Shown here one piece after another: positions 23,025-32,399 of a stretch of 64,000 nucleotides of DNA (the first letter of the stretch is position 1; the number at the start of each line of letters is the position of its first letter). The notes under the pieces were generated by a model, which did no database searches, had not been told where the DNA came from, and saw only the letters and a program-made list of their open reading frames with translations. Where the stretch lies: contig NZ_FOHZ01000004.1 in assembly GCF_900111555.1 (NCBI RefSeq), forward strand, positions 9,342 through 73,341, given 5' to 3'. The position numbers and the translations under genes were made by a program. The DNA comes from Marinobacter segnicrescens. Lineage in GTDB: Bacteria; Pseudomonadota; Gammaproteobacteria; Pseudomonadales; Oleiphilaceae.

Positions 23025-24206
23025 TCAGGCATGTTGTCCAGCGGCTACTCCAGAAGCCCAAGCCCATTGGAAATTATGACCGCCCAGATGACCAGTCACA
23101 TCCAGCACTTCGCCAATGAAAAAAAGCCCTGGCTGATTGTTTGCTGACATCGTTTTTGATGACAGGTCACGAGTGTCCACTCCGCCCAAGGTAACCTCGG
23201 CTGTTTTGTATCCTTCCGTTCCTGCGGGTCGGACTTCCCAATGACTTAGGACGTCAGCTATCGCCTCTAAGTCTTCATTGCGGCAATACTGGAACGGTTT
23301 GTTCCACTGTTGGAGTTCGCAGAAAGCTTTTGCAAACCTTTTCGGCAAGAAATTTTCGAGAAAATGGCGGATATGGCTCTGTGGTTTTGTTTTGCGATAT
23401 TCGTGCAGCCTATCACGAACTGATACGCTCGGAAGAAGGTTGATCCGTATTGTATCTCCGGGATGCCAGAAGCTCGATATTTGCAGCATGGCGGGGCCGC
23501 TTAGACCACGGTGAGTGACCAGCATCGGTTCGCGGAAATTTTCGTTGTTACAGTGCACGTCCACAGGGCAGCTCACGCCGGAGAGTGGCGCCAGTTGCTC
23601 CTTTAGTTCTGGATACAGGGTAAAGGGTACAAGTCCTGCGCGGGTTGGAAGCACGGAAAGCCCAAACTGCCGTGCAACGTCGTATCCGAAGCCCGTGGCG
23701 CCCATAGTGGGGATAGACAGCCCACCGCAGGCGATGACCAGGGATTCGCAGGTAAGGGTGCCGCTGTTGGTTTGTAGCTGATAACCGTGATCGACACCGC
23801 TGATTTTATTCACGATTGTTTTAAGTCGCACTTCTGCGCCAGCCCACTCGCACTCAGTGAGTAGCAGGTTGAGGATCTCCTTGCTGCTGCCTTTACAGAA
23901 AAGCTGGCCTGCCGCTTTTTCCTCATGCTCAATGCCGTGGCGATCTACCAATTCTAAAAAGTCTTGAGGCGTGTAACGCTTGAGCGCCGAAATGCAGAAA
24001 TGGGGATTGTCAGACAGGAAATTCGCCGGGGTGCTGTTTAGGTTGGTAAAATTGCAACGACCGCCTCCGGACATGAGGATTTTCTTACCAGGTTTATTGG
24101 CATGATCAAGCACCAATACGCTTCTGCCGCGATATCCCGCTGTTGAAGCACACATTAGCCCGGCGGCACCTGCTCCTATAACGATAACATCATAAGTGCT
24201 GGACAT
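23025..24206 (-). CDS. yhiN: HI0933/YhiN-family flavoprotein, island-borne full-length copy
   Basis: 393 residues from ATG 24206 (AGGAG upstream). FAD-binding Rossmann motif VIVIGAGAAGLMCAS at the start, the family signature GGGRCNFTNLN at ~50-60, CGGLSIPTMGATGFGYD in the middle, and a C-terminal GEVLDVTGHLGGHNFQWAWASG. Function of the family is poorly defined (NAD(P)/FAD oxidoreductase; BaiN-like in some annotations). It is closely similar to the truncated copy at 30639-31664, with one near-identical block around residues 55-120. It is AT-richer throughout, including its 3' end, so it came with the island rather than being a hybrid. It would replace the function lost when the chromosomal copy was cut. 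Confidence 0.88.
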   Translation of the reverse strand: MSSTYDVIVIGAGAAGLMCASTAGYRGRSVLVLDHANKPGKKILMSGGGRCNFTNLNSTPANFLSDNPHFCISALKRYTPQDFLELVDRHGIEHEEKAAGQLFCKGSSKEILNLLLTECEWAGAEVRLKTIVNKISGVDHGYQLQTNSGTLTCESLVIACGGLSIPTMGATGFGYDVARQFGLSVLPTRAGLVPFTLYPELKEQLAPLSGVSCPVDVHCNNENFREPMLVTHRGLSGPAMLQISSFWHPGDTIRINLLPSVSVRDRLHEYRKTKPQSHIRHFLENFLPKRFAKAFCELQQWNKPFQYCRNEDLEAIADVLSHWEVRPAGTEGYKTAEVTLGGVDTRDLSSKTMSANNQPGLFFIGEVLDVTGHLGGHNFQWAWASGVAAGQHA

Positions 24207-24281
24207 ATTATCTCCTGAGGAAAATCCCGCTAGTGTAGGGTAGTCGGTGTAATGAGCCAATGGTTCGTTAGGGCTCGTAGC

Positions 24282-25772
24282 CTAAGTTCGGAAGTTCGCG
24301 ACAAGATCTTCGATCTGATTGAGCTTGGCATTTAACTTCTCGATGGTTACGTTGCTAATCTGCTTTCCAGAAATATTCTGAACATCGCCTTTCAACTCGT
24401 TGGTTAGGTAAAAGATGCTCTTCAATCTGTCCTGAAGCTCTTTCACCTCATAGGAGTGTGCGAAGGCATCAAGCTCTTCCCAAGCCAAATCGATGTAATG
24501 CCACAATGAGTCAACACTTTTGTGGCCTGTAAAACTCGCGACTTTTTTGAGTATTGTTCGGTAATCACTGTCGGTAATGATGTGGCGGGTCTTCAATGGA
24601 TTCTTATCCATGAAGCTAATAAAGTGGAGCTTTACCATATTGGTGATAAAACGATGTCTAAACATTTTCTGACAGTTTTTTTGTTTGATGCCAGCTCTTA
24701 CCGTAAGCCTCCGAAATTCCTGATAAGCGGCATCTGGAAGTACTTCTTTACCACTTTCAGAATTTAGATAGATTACATTGTCCACATCCTTCTCTGATTG
24801 GATAATTCCTGAAGCTAGAAGACGTTCAATTAATTTTTTTCTGTAAGAACTAATAAATATTTCAATCTTCATTGCCAGGCTGCGTGGGATCGGAATTGTT
24901 CTCATATTATTTTTGGAGTCGATCCGGCCTTTGAGTGTGGGGAGAATCAGTTGCGATTTTCTCAGGCTAGCCGCATTGTTAGAACAGGGTATAGTGATTA
25001 ATTCTTGAGGTCGGAGCCCTGTTGCTTCAAGCAACACCAGTTGCAGCTCACGCCTTCTATGCATGTATTCAAGATGGTCCGCCTGCTGCTTTTTAGAGAA
25101 AAGACCTCGCAGTTTTCTACTCACATTCGTATCGCTTCGTGAAGCCTCAAGGGTATCCCACAATTTTCTGATGTTTATTGTTGAAATAGGGGTTGCGTTC
25201 GTCGTTGTCGCTCTTGGTATGTTCATCGGGAAAACGTTGTGAATGATTTTCCGACCAGTTCTATGCGCATAAACCTCTTGCTTTAGCTTAATCTGATACC
25301 TTTTATCAGCATCATCCACTCCCACAATCAGTCGCTCAGTGGCAATGTTTTGCTGAACCCAAAGCAGAAAATTAATGGCGGTAGCCACAATGGCTTTAAC
25401 CGTGTTGTTGTTCCTGACGCGCTCGTTATAGATATCAGTTTCTTGACAGAGTTCATAAATAAACTCATCGACATGGCTGTGTTTCAAATCAGCGAAATCC
25501 ACCTTTCTCGCGTAGCAAAATCGAACTAGGTGGGAAAGATTTCGCGCGTAATTCCCAAGTGTGCCACCATCCTTTTGGTTCACCGTGACAGTCCTACTTC
25601 TATCGCATAAATACATTTCTGCGATTAAGCAAGGCGAGCCATTAGGCCAAACAAATGAGTAATAGCAATACCGCATACGATCGTTCAAAAAGATCTCACC
25701 GGTTTCACTATCGAATCTGTCCATTGCCGGAAGTTGAACATTTTTGACGAGGCGATAAAGTTGACTAGTCAT
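24282..25772 (-). CDS. Tyrosine recombinase/integrase 1 of a three-recombinase operon
   Basis: 496 residues from ATG 25772. The catalytic domain is C-terminal: box I ATGLRPQELITI (Arg), box II KMFRHRFITNM (His replaced by Lys, Arg present), then FTGHKSVDSLWHYIDL with the Gly-His pair and the nucleophilic Tyr. The N-terminal half is a SAM-like core-binding region (YARNLSHLVRFCYARK). AT-rich. Last gene of the operon; its start overlaps the small gene by 8 bp. Likely catalytically competent and part of the integration/excision machinery of the island. Confidence 0.87.
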   Translation of the reverse strand: MTSQLYRLVKNVQLPAMDRFDSETGEIFLNDRMRYCYYSFVWPNGSPCLIAEMYLCDRSRTVTVNQKDGGTLGNYARNLSHLVRFCYARKVDFADLKHSHVDEFIYELCQETDIYNERVRNNNTVKAIVATAINFLLWVQQNIATERLIVGVDDADKRYQIKLKQEVYAHRTGRKIIHNVFPMNIPRATTTNATPISTINIRKLWDTLEASRSDTNVSRKLRGLFSKKQQADHLEYMHRRRELQLVLLEATGLRPQELITIPCSNNAASLRKSQLILPTLKGRIDSKNNMRTIPIPRSLAMKIEIFISSYRKKLIERLLASGIIQSEKDVDNVIYLNSESGKEVLPDAAYQEFRRLTVRAGIKQKNCQKMFRHRFITNMVKLHFISFMDKNPLKTRHIITDSDYRTILKKVASFTGHKSVDSLWHYIDLAWEELDAFAHSYEVKELQDRLKSIFYLTNELKGDVQNISGKQISNVTIEKLNAKLNQIEDLVANFRT

Positions 25773-26247
25773 TGTCGGCAACGAGCTTCAAAGAAAAATA
25801 CTCCCGATACAATTCGTTGTGCCTGTCCAAATCGTATTGGTATTCAGGGCTCTTTTTGACTGCATCGAGACAGATCCTATTCAAGTCGGTGTATGCTCGG
25901 ATGAGGATCGCTCGAAACCTTTCGGCTTCGTCGAGTTTTTCTTTATAAAATAGAGCCTTACTTTTAGTTTTATCCGACTTTTTGTTTCTCGAATTTTTGC
26001 TTTTCTTTTTGATTGCGACCCTTATTTTCTCGAGTTGTTCGAAACCTCCATCGAGTGCGCTATCGGAATACTTCTTGAACGTATTGAGAGTCATTGCATG
26101 GATGCCTACTGATTTTCGCTCAACAGAAGCAATCGCAGCCTGGCTCCCGCACTTAGATGTTATCCAGGAATATGCGTCAGGATTTTTCAGTGCTTCAATC
26201 ATTGAATGATAGAGCACTCTAATGGATTCTTTTCTTATATCAGACAT
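25765..26247 (-). CDS. Small basic accessory protein of the recombinase operon
   Basis: 160 residues, strongly helical. It has a predicted helix-loop-helix start (SIRVLYHSMIEALKN), an ALDGGFEQLEKIRVAIKKKSK basic segment at ~65-90 and a charged coiled C-terminal half. No enzymatic motif. Placed between recombinase genes with an 8-bp gap on one side and an overlap on the other, so it is made with them. In the GInt class of islands (Bardaji and colleagues) a small helix-loop-helix protein encoded with three integrases is required for recombination; this protein fits that role by size and context, though not by any signature I can verify. Confidence 0.7.
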   Translation of the reverse strand: MSDIRKESIRVLYHSMIEALKNPDAYSWITSKCGSQAAIASVERKSVGIHAMTLNTFKKYSDSALDGGFEQLEKIRVAIKKKSKNSRNKKSDKTKSKALFYKEKLDEAERFRAILIRAYTDLNRICLDAVKKSPEYQYDLDRHNELYREYFSLKLVADND

Positions 26248-26255
26248 CTCACCGC

Positions 26256-28373
26256 CTACGAAATCTTGATAGCAATGTCAACCTTTATTCCTTCATCGAC
26301 ATTCTCAATACCAAAAACAGTCACTTCGAAATGACCCGACTCAATTTGAATTTCAAGCCATTGTTTCAGTTCGTCTTCTTTAATCTCGGAAATAGAGTTC
26401 ACCTTGAACTGATTGCAGACTTCGTCATAAACATCTTCGATGTTGCTGACGTCAGAGAGATTATTACCGTCCTTGAAAAGCCTTAATTGCTGATACGCAT
26501 ATTCAGATTCAACCTCAACCATCTCCTGGCCTTCAAAGTTATCCTGAATATACTCGAAAATGTGATCTGGATTGGTGTGACCCGCCATCCAACGAGCACT
26601 ATCTAAGGAGGAAAATTTAAATGTCCAAAAAAAGTTCAAAAGAAACGATTTGCGTAATTCATGTGTATTGACGTACCACCGTCTTCCGTATTCATCGAGT
26701 GGGACTTCGACATGGTCACAGAAATAGGAAAGCCGTGACCTTATGAATTCATGATCGGCAATCGAAGCGGATCTCCAATCAAATCCGTAGTTGATTCCAT
26801 ACAGCAGGTATTGTTCTTCTTTTTTTGAAGGGACATGTTTTCGCGCATGTTTGTTCATTTCTTGAAGTAGTAGGATGGCCCTAGCTGCAACACGCGGAAT
26901 TGGTTTCGCATCTTCTGGAAGGATTCCGCGTATACCCGACTTTTCAATATCCTGCATGAGCCAAAAGCCATCGTTATCCTTGAAATATAAACAATCGTAT
27001 TTTAATGAGGAGAGTTCGTTTACTCTGATCGGTTTCATTGAAGCTATTATAATGAAACAAGCACCCTGCAAAACATCAATGAGATAAGTTAATGGAGGAT
27101 TTGATCTGAATGATTTTACATCACGAACGCTATAATCAAACGAACCGATCTCTATTTTCTTTCGATGTCGATGAAGTACGTTTTCAACAACTATTTCTCG
27201 TTTCTTATAGAGATTAGTAAATGGTTTTTCAATGACTAATAAACCCTCGTTGTGCAAAGTGTCGAAAGCGTCTACCATAGCACTGATAATCGCCTCTCCT
27301 TTGTTAAGTACCCAATCAACCGAGGAGTTGATTATCTGCAAACAAATGGGCAGCGGAATCCAAGGTGTGTGTTTAATCTGCAATTGATTGTTCTGTATGT
27401 ATGTGTGGATCTCTTCAAACCTAAACTGCTCTGAATCGGGCAATTCACGGTGGAACAACTTCTTTGTAGAGAGAAAAATTTTAAAGTAACCCAAGAACTG
27501 CTTTATGTTTTCCTTGTTAGCTATAACTTCAGAAATAAGCGGAGTCGTATGTCCAGGAAACTCATACTCAAGCGTCACAGGCACGAGAACGTCTTGGCTT
27601 TTCCTTAGTAGATCTGGCTCAAATTGTCTCAAAAACGCACTGAATTTATCGCTATGCGTAATTTGTTGTGGGAGCTCGAATGCCTCGACGAATTGCATGC
27701 GATCGATGACGGAATCACCGAATTTGGTTTTTCGGTAAAATCCTTTTGACTTAAAGACTCTGATTGCTTCGGTAATATCAGCGGATGTTAAATGGTAAAT
27801 ATCGTCACTGATTAAAGCTGTACCGGACATCTCAAAAAAACGAGCTTTAAAAATCTCTGCAATGCCGAACAACTCCATGATTCCGCCGTGAATTTTCTCT
27901 CTTACGTAGCGAAAAAGTCGTTCCTGAGTGAGATTTCTAAGAAACTCTGATCGTGGGCATAGATTAATATCTTTACGAAAGCACCATTGAGCAAAAGATA
28001 GAAGGTTATTAACTAAGCCAGGTAGTGATCCCACGGAGACGTTTGGAGCGATAGAGGTTGATTCTACTATCACGAAAATTGCTTTCTGGAGGAAGTGAAG
28101 AAAATCACGATTTTGAGGTGAATAGAGAAGGGTCCCATCAGGGAGCCGTCTGTTCCAATTTATCGTTCGCACGTACTTATAGTTACCGTCAGCCCTTTTA
28201 ACAGTTTTTGCTGTTTTAATGATCCATTTACTTTCATGAATTCCAGATAGCAGCCAATCCGCGATATAATCACCGGAATAGATTGTGATTCCAGAGTCGT
28301 AGCCTGCGAGATACTTTTGAATGCTTACTACGTCCGCTTGGCTCCAGTCTAAATGGGCGTTGAGTTTTCTCAT
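26256..28373 (-). CDS. Large tyrosine recombinase 2
   Basis: 705 residues. The catalytic domain occupies about 430-640: box I MKPIRVNELSSLKYD (Arg), box II THELRKSFLLNFF (His-x-x-Arg intact), then MAGHTNPDHIFEYIQDNF with Gly-His and the candidate nucleophile Tyr. The long N-terminal 400 residues lack known motifs and are typical of the multi-integrase islands and Tn554 TnpB-like proteins. The ATG overlaps the stop of the upstream gene (ATGA). AT-rich, markedly different from the flanking core. Confidence 0.85.
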   Translation of the reverse strand: MRKLNAHLDWSQADVVSIQKYLAGYDSGITIYSGDYIADWLLSGIHESKWIIKTAKTVKRADGNYKYVRTINWNRRLPDGTLLYSPQNRDFLHFLQKAIFVIVESTSIAPNVSVGSLPGLVNNLLSFAQWCFRKDINLCPRSEFLRNLTQERLFRYVREKIHGGIMELFGIAEIFKARFFEMSGTALISDDIYHLTSADITEAIRVFKSKGFYRKTKFGDSVIDRMQFVEAFELPQQITHSDKFSAFLRQFEPDLLRKSQDVLVPVTLEYEFPGHTTPLISEVIANKENIKQFLGYFKIFLSTKKLFHRELPDSEQFRFEEIHTYIQNNQLQIKHTPWIPLPICLQIINSSVDWVLNKGEAIISAMVDAFDTLHNEGLLVIEKPFTNLYKKREIVVENVLHRHRKKIEIGSFDYSVRDVKSFRSNPPLTYLIDVLQGACFIIIASMKPIRVNELSSLKYDCLYFKDNDGFWLMQDIEKSGIRGILPEDAKPIPRVAARAILLLQEMNKHARKHVPSKKEEQYLLYGINYGFDWRSASIADHEFIRSRLSYFCDHVEVPLDEYGRRWYVNTHELRKSFLLNFFWTFKFSSLDSARWMAGHTNPDHIFEYIQDNFEGQEMVEVESEYAYQQLRLFKDGNNLSDVSNIEDVYDEVCNQFKVNSISEIKEDELKQWLEIQIESGHFEVTVFGIENVDEGIKVDIAIKIS

Positions 28374-30430
28374 GAAATATTAGCCCGTCGCATGATAAGT
28401 TGATCCCACTCCAATTTTTCGGCCATTAATAATGCCTTGTCTTTTGCAGAAAAATTGGTTTCTCTGACGGAGGATTCGTTATGTTGAGAAAGGGTGGTGT
28501 TTAAATGCTTTGCTAATGTAATGAAACTGATCGGAGCCAAACCTGTTTTAGAGTCTTGCTGCGCAAGTGTCGATGCGCTTATATTATTGTTCTCGGCAAT
28601 AAGTTTATAAGCATACAATAATGACAGAGACCTCTCTGAAATGTTTGCGATCAGATCGCCTTGATGCCTTTCGTGTGTTTCGTCGATTTTATCCTTCAGA
28701 TAACTGATTAGAGGATTGTTACCTTTGGAATCAAGAGCAAGCATTTCGAGAATAAAGCTATGTAATTCATTCAAATTACTAAAATCTACAGCGTCGAGTA
28801 GATAATCCTCATTTGCACATGCGGAAACAAGCATTAGGTTTTGAAACCGTCTCACCTGCCTTGTGTTATAGGCTGCTATGAGAGGTTTTGGAAGATAGTG
28901 CTCAAGCGCTACTCTCGTTCCGTTGCCTAATTTTCTAGAAACGGCTCTGATTGATCCAGTTCGAAAATACTCTAGAACGCCTTCTGAAGCTCGCAGTTTC
29001 GAGTGGGTTAGCTGATTTCGGGAAATCCCGGCATCAGCAAGGGACGGAAACAAGCTGCCGATGAAGAGTGAGCCTTCAGCCCTCCCGGTCAAATAGGCTG
29101 TTACTCTCGAATCTTGCGCACAGGTAAAATCCTTATCCTTTGAATTCATGGCGAGGATAACGAATAGGTACTTAGATAAATTGGTGGGTAGATTCGCGAG
29201 GTTGGCCGAGCGCATTTCTAAAAGCGTTGATATAATCTCGAGACTTAGATCTGACAACCCTTCTTTTTTAAAAGCTTTGGCGCGACTCTTTTCAATCATA
29301 AAAGAAATTGAAGTTTCCCCAATTTCGAGGCGTGATTTACCATCTTTGTCCTCAACCTTGCAGTTAAGCAAGGACAGAAAAGTAAACTTTGGATTCTCCA
29401 TCATTAAAAGTGCGACGATAAAGGAAACATCCATGTTTCCCAGAAGCCCTAACATCCAATTCAGTTTTCCTGTATAGCCGATTTTATCTTTTTCAATATG
29501 GCACGGGGGGAAATGACTCATCCATAATGATTTGTTTTCCCACATAACGGTTCTGCTTGCCAGCCCACAGTCTTCAATTTTTGATGAAAGTTTAACGAAT
29601 CCTTTGTATTTTCTGCTCAATAATAGATAGGTGGCGAAAGATTTCCTGTTATGACCAGATGAAAAATGGCGTCTAATGGGCGGGGTGCCTTTTTCGCGAG
29701 GATATATGTCATAGAAGTCTTTAGCTTTGACCCGTTGCTCAAGGATAGCCGGATCAATTTCGTTTATTAATTTTTGGCCATTTTCAAAAAATGCTTTTAG
29801 GGTTTTCCAATAATCTGTTAACGCTTGATGCAGTCTATTTCGTTTTCGTTCAAGATCGTAATAAAGCTCGTCCAAATATTCAGAGTCAGTCCTGCTCAAG
29901 CTCACCGGGCAAATTAGTTTATCAATTTGGTCTTTGTTATTAACTTGGTATGCTGCCTTTTCGCCAATTATGCTCACATTGAAGCTTGATTCTTTTTGGG
30001 CTTGATTGACCTGCTTCATTGCGGGAATGAGAACTGAAATGGGTATCTGATCTCGGTCTTGCAAGTACACCAAAAAGGGGAGAAGATTTTTATTCCAAAT
30101 AGCAACCCGTGTAGTGATGCTTGATTTAATTGCAGGCGTGATCAATGTCGTCAAATAAAGATTTTTTATTAGCGTCGACCAATCGTCGGCTTTCTTTGGA
30201 AAAGCTTTCATCTCAGAGTCAGTAATGGTCGGTCGCAACACGCTATTTAAGCGACTCCACCAGCTCTTTATTGTGATTGGTTTCTTCCCCGTGCAGTAAT
30301 TAACTGCATGCTGTGCGAAAGTTTCCCAGCCTTTGACATGAGACAGATAGTGGATATTGATGTAGCTATAAGCCCCAGCTTCGGATTGTATTCTTAACTG
30401 ATGCTCGCCATTTTTTAGGGTGACTTTCAC
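28370..30430 (-). CDS. Large tyrosine-recombinase-like protein 3 (degenerate active site)
   Basis: 686 residues, first gene of the operon. The C-terminal region shows the recombinase pattern THSKLRASEGVLEYF (box II-like) followed by LGNGTRVALEHYLPKP, with a Tyr in the nucleophile position. However, the box I Arg is not evident (FTFLSLLNCKVED where LR..E.L is expected) and the usual Gly-His is Gly-Asn. It may be a structural partner rather than a full enzyme. The upstream 225 bp hold the island end, with an 11-bp inverted repeat. No ribosome site stronger than AGAG is seen before ATG 30430. Confidence 0.78.
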   Translation of the reverse strand: MKVTLKNGEHQLRIQSEAGAYSYINIHYLSHVKGWETFAQHAVNYCTGKKPITIKSWWSRLNSVLRPTITDSEMKAFPKKADDWSTLIKNLYLTTLITPAIKSSITTRVAIWNKNLLPFLVYLQDRDQIPISVLIPAMKQVNQAQKESSFNVSIIGEKAAYQVNNKDQIDKLICPVSLSRTDSEYLDELYYDLERKRNRLHQALTDYWKTLKAFFENGQKLINEIDPAILEQRVKAKDFYDIYPREKGTPPIRRHFSSGHNRKSFATYLLLSRKYKGFVKLSSKIEDCGLASRTVMWENKSLWMSHFPPCHIEKDKIGYTGKLNWMLGLLGNMDVSFIVALLMMENPKFTFLSLLNCKVEDKDGKSRLEIGETSISFMIEKSRAKAFKKEGLSDLSLEIISTLLEMRSANLANLPTNLSKYLFVILAMNSKDKDFTCAQDSRVTAYLTGRAEGSLFIGSLFPSLADAGISRNQLTHSKLRASEGVLEYFRTGSIRAVSRKLGNGTRVALEHYLPKPLIAAYNTRQVRRFQNLMLVSACANEDYLLDAVDFSNLNELHSFILEMLALDSKGNNPLISYLKDKIDETHERHQGDLIANISERSLSLLYAYKLIAENNNISASTLAQQDSKTGLAPISFITLAKHLNTTLSQHNESSVRETNFSAKDKALLMAEKLEWDQLIMRRANIS

Positions 30431-30542
30431 TATATCTCTACTTCCGTTAACTGTCGTTCTCGTTTAGATCAATGGCGCCCGCATTTCAAGAACAGCATCT
30501 GCATGATCCGGCCTTAGCTCAGGTGAGATCTCTACCCAAAAG

Positions 30543-30637
30543 TTGTCAAAAAATATCTCTCGAAAATTGTAGCTGTCACAACATGTAGGTCATTGCAGTG
30601 TAGGCGAAAAATGGGCGGGTTGGGATTTTTTTGACAA
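30543..30637. repeat. Inverted repeat at the island end
   Basis: TTGTCAAAAAA (30543-30553) and its exact reverse complement TTTTTTGACAA (30627-30637) lie between the first recombinase gene and the point where yhiN similarity breaks (about 30655). The position suggests recombinase-binding arm sites; the pair could also overlap a promoter for the operon. Confidence 0.5.
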
Positions 30638-30638
30638 T

Positions 30639-31664
30639 TTAATGCGTTCGGAAAAAGGCGCTCCGGTAACCCTCTGTCCCTGCCGGTGTCAGGGTCCAGG
30701 CAGAGAGGGTGTGGGCGGCTGCCTCCAGTTCTGCCTTGCGATAGCCTTGCAGTGGACCGTCCCAGCCCTGGAGTTCTGCAAACGCCCTGGCGAAGCGCCG
30801 GGGCAGGGTACGGGCGAGGTAACGTTCCAGCGTCAGGTTCGGGTGTTCCTGTTTCAGTTGGTTAAGTACCTCGAGTGCCTTCTGGCCCGGTAACAGGTCG
30901 ATGGCTACCGGATCTCTAGGTTGCCAGAAGCTGGAAATCTGCAGCATGGCCGGCCCGCTGAGTCCGCGATGGGTGACCAGCATTGGTTCCCGGAAGTGTT
31001 CTCCATTACAGGAAACTTCCACGGGACAACTGATGCCCGCCAGGGGTGACAGCTGTTGTTTGAGCTCCGGGGTCAGGGTGAACGGGACCAGGCCAGCGCG
31101 GGTAGGGCGGACTTCCAACCCGAACTCTCGGGCAATGTTGTAGCCGAACCCGGTGGCGCCCATGGTGGGAATGGAGAGGCCGCCGGTCGCAATGACCAGG
31201 GACGAGCACTCCACCTCACCGGCGCTGGTCTTTACCCGATAGGCGTTGGCGGAACGGTTTACCAATTCCACCGAGGTTTTGAGGCGGATCTCGGAGCCTG
31301 CCCATTCGCACTCGGTGAGCAGCATGTCCAGGATGCTCCGGGCGCTGTCGCGGCAAAAGAGCTGACCAGCCGCCTTCTCCTCGTGCTCAATGCCGTGGCG
31401 GTCCACCAGTTCAAGGAAGTCCTGGGGGGTATACCGCTTGAGCGCCGAGATACAGAAATGTGGGTTGTCGGACAGGAAGTTGGCCGGGCTACTGTTGAGA
31501 TTGGTGAAATTACAGCGCCCACCCCCGGACATGAGGATCTTGCGCCCCGGCCTTGGTGCGTGGTCAATGACCAGTACCCGGCGTCCGCGGTAGCCTGCGG
31601 TGGCGGCACACATCAGGCCGGCGGCACCGGCTCCGATAATAACCACATCGAAGGTTTTCGCCAT
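30639..31664 (-). pseudogene. yhiN: Chromosomal yhiN-family flavoprotein gene cut by the island
   Basis: 341 codons. Residues 1-335 are a normal HI0933/YhiN flavoprotein (IIGAGAAGLMCAA, GGGRCNFTNLN, GGLSIPTMGATGFGY) up to AGTEGYR. The frame then enters island DNA and stops after SAFFRTH. The final ~65 residues of the family (TAEVTLGGVDT...GEVLDVTGHLGGHNFQWAWASG), which complete the FAD site, are missing. GC-rich like the core genome, so this is the resident gene. I do not recognise the displaced 3' end elsewhere in the window; it should mark the other end of the island. Confidence 0.85.
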
Positions 31665-31820
31665 GATGACCTCGGTTGGTGCGGGGGAACGGCAGGGCGG
31701 CAGTATAACGATCGCTCTGTTACTTGTCCTGTTGGGGTCTGGAAGTACCTGTCCGTCACTGGCGTCAGCGGATCACGGGTTCGAGGACTGATCGCTAAAA
31801 CGTTGCCGATGTGACCAACG

Positions 31821-31848
31821 CAAAGGGGAGCCCGCGGGCTCCCCTTTG
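31821..31848 (-). terminator. 28-bp perfect palindrome after fdxA
   Basis: CAAAGGGGAGCCCG followed at once by CGGGCTCCCCTTTG: 14-bp perfect arms, 38 bp downstream of the fdxA stop. A strong hairpin; a U-run is lacking on the fdxA strand, but its position fits a terminator separating fdxA from the cut yhiN gene. Confidence 0.7.
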
Positions 31849-31885
31849 TACTTCATGCCTTGGCTGATAGCCATACCGGCACGGT

Positions 31886-32209
31886 TCAGCGCTCCAGGTA
31901 CTGCAGCTTGTCGGGTTTGCCATCCCACTCTTCCGCGTCCGGCAGCGGATCTTTCTTTTCCGTGATGTTGGGCCATTTGCCGGCCAGGTCCGCGTTGATC
32001 TCGATGAACGGTTCCTGGCCTGCCGGTAATTCGTCTTCGGAGAAAATTGCCTCGGCCGGGCACTCCGGCTCGCAAAGGGCGCAGTCGATACACTCGTCCG
32101 GGTCAATCACCAGAAAGTTCGGGCCTTCGTAAAAACAGTCTACCGGACATACTTCAACGCAGTCCGTGTATTTGCACTTGATGCAGTTGTCGGTAACTAC
32201 AAAGGTCAT
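31886..32209 (-). CDS. fdxA: 7Fe ferredoxin (FdxA type)
   Basis: 107-residue ferredoxin carrying one 3Fe-4S and one 4Fe-4S cluster. The N-terminal Cys pattern [18 protein letters not shown] and the second set [18 protein letters not shown] are complete, and the acidic C-terminal extension is typical of the FdxA/Azotobacter FdI type. ATG 32209 follows AGGAA. Cytoplasmic low-potential electron carrier. Lies between mutS and the cut yhiN gene, as commonly found beside mutS in Pseudomonas-like genomes. Confidence 0.95.
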   Translation of the reverse strand: MTFVVTDNCIKCKYTDCVEVCPVDCFYEGPNFLVIDPDECIDCALCEPECPAEAIFSEDELPAGQEPFIEINADLAGKWPNITEKKDPLPDAEEWDGKPDKLQYLER

Positions 32210-32399
32210 AGTCAGGTTCCTGGTCTGGTGGTCAATCTCATCAGTGGGGTGATTTCCGGCAACCGCCTTTGCCCGGATAAACCTTCGCGGCGTTGCCACC
32301 ACCCTTCGTTCTGATCATTAATAATCGGCGCCGGATATTGTAGGGAGCGGCCGCGCACCCCGCAAGCGCCGCGGCGCTATAACCTTATGAGTGTGAGTG

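Noticed and set aside
23025..24206. Idea that the island-side yhiN is a hybrid of island 5' and host 3' sequence
   Set aside because: Its 3' end is as AT-rich as its 5' end and unlike the host copy, so the whole gene appears to be island-borne.
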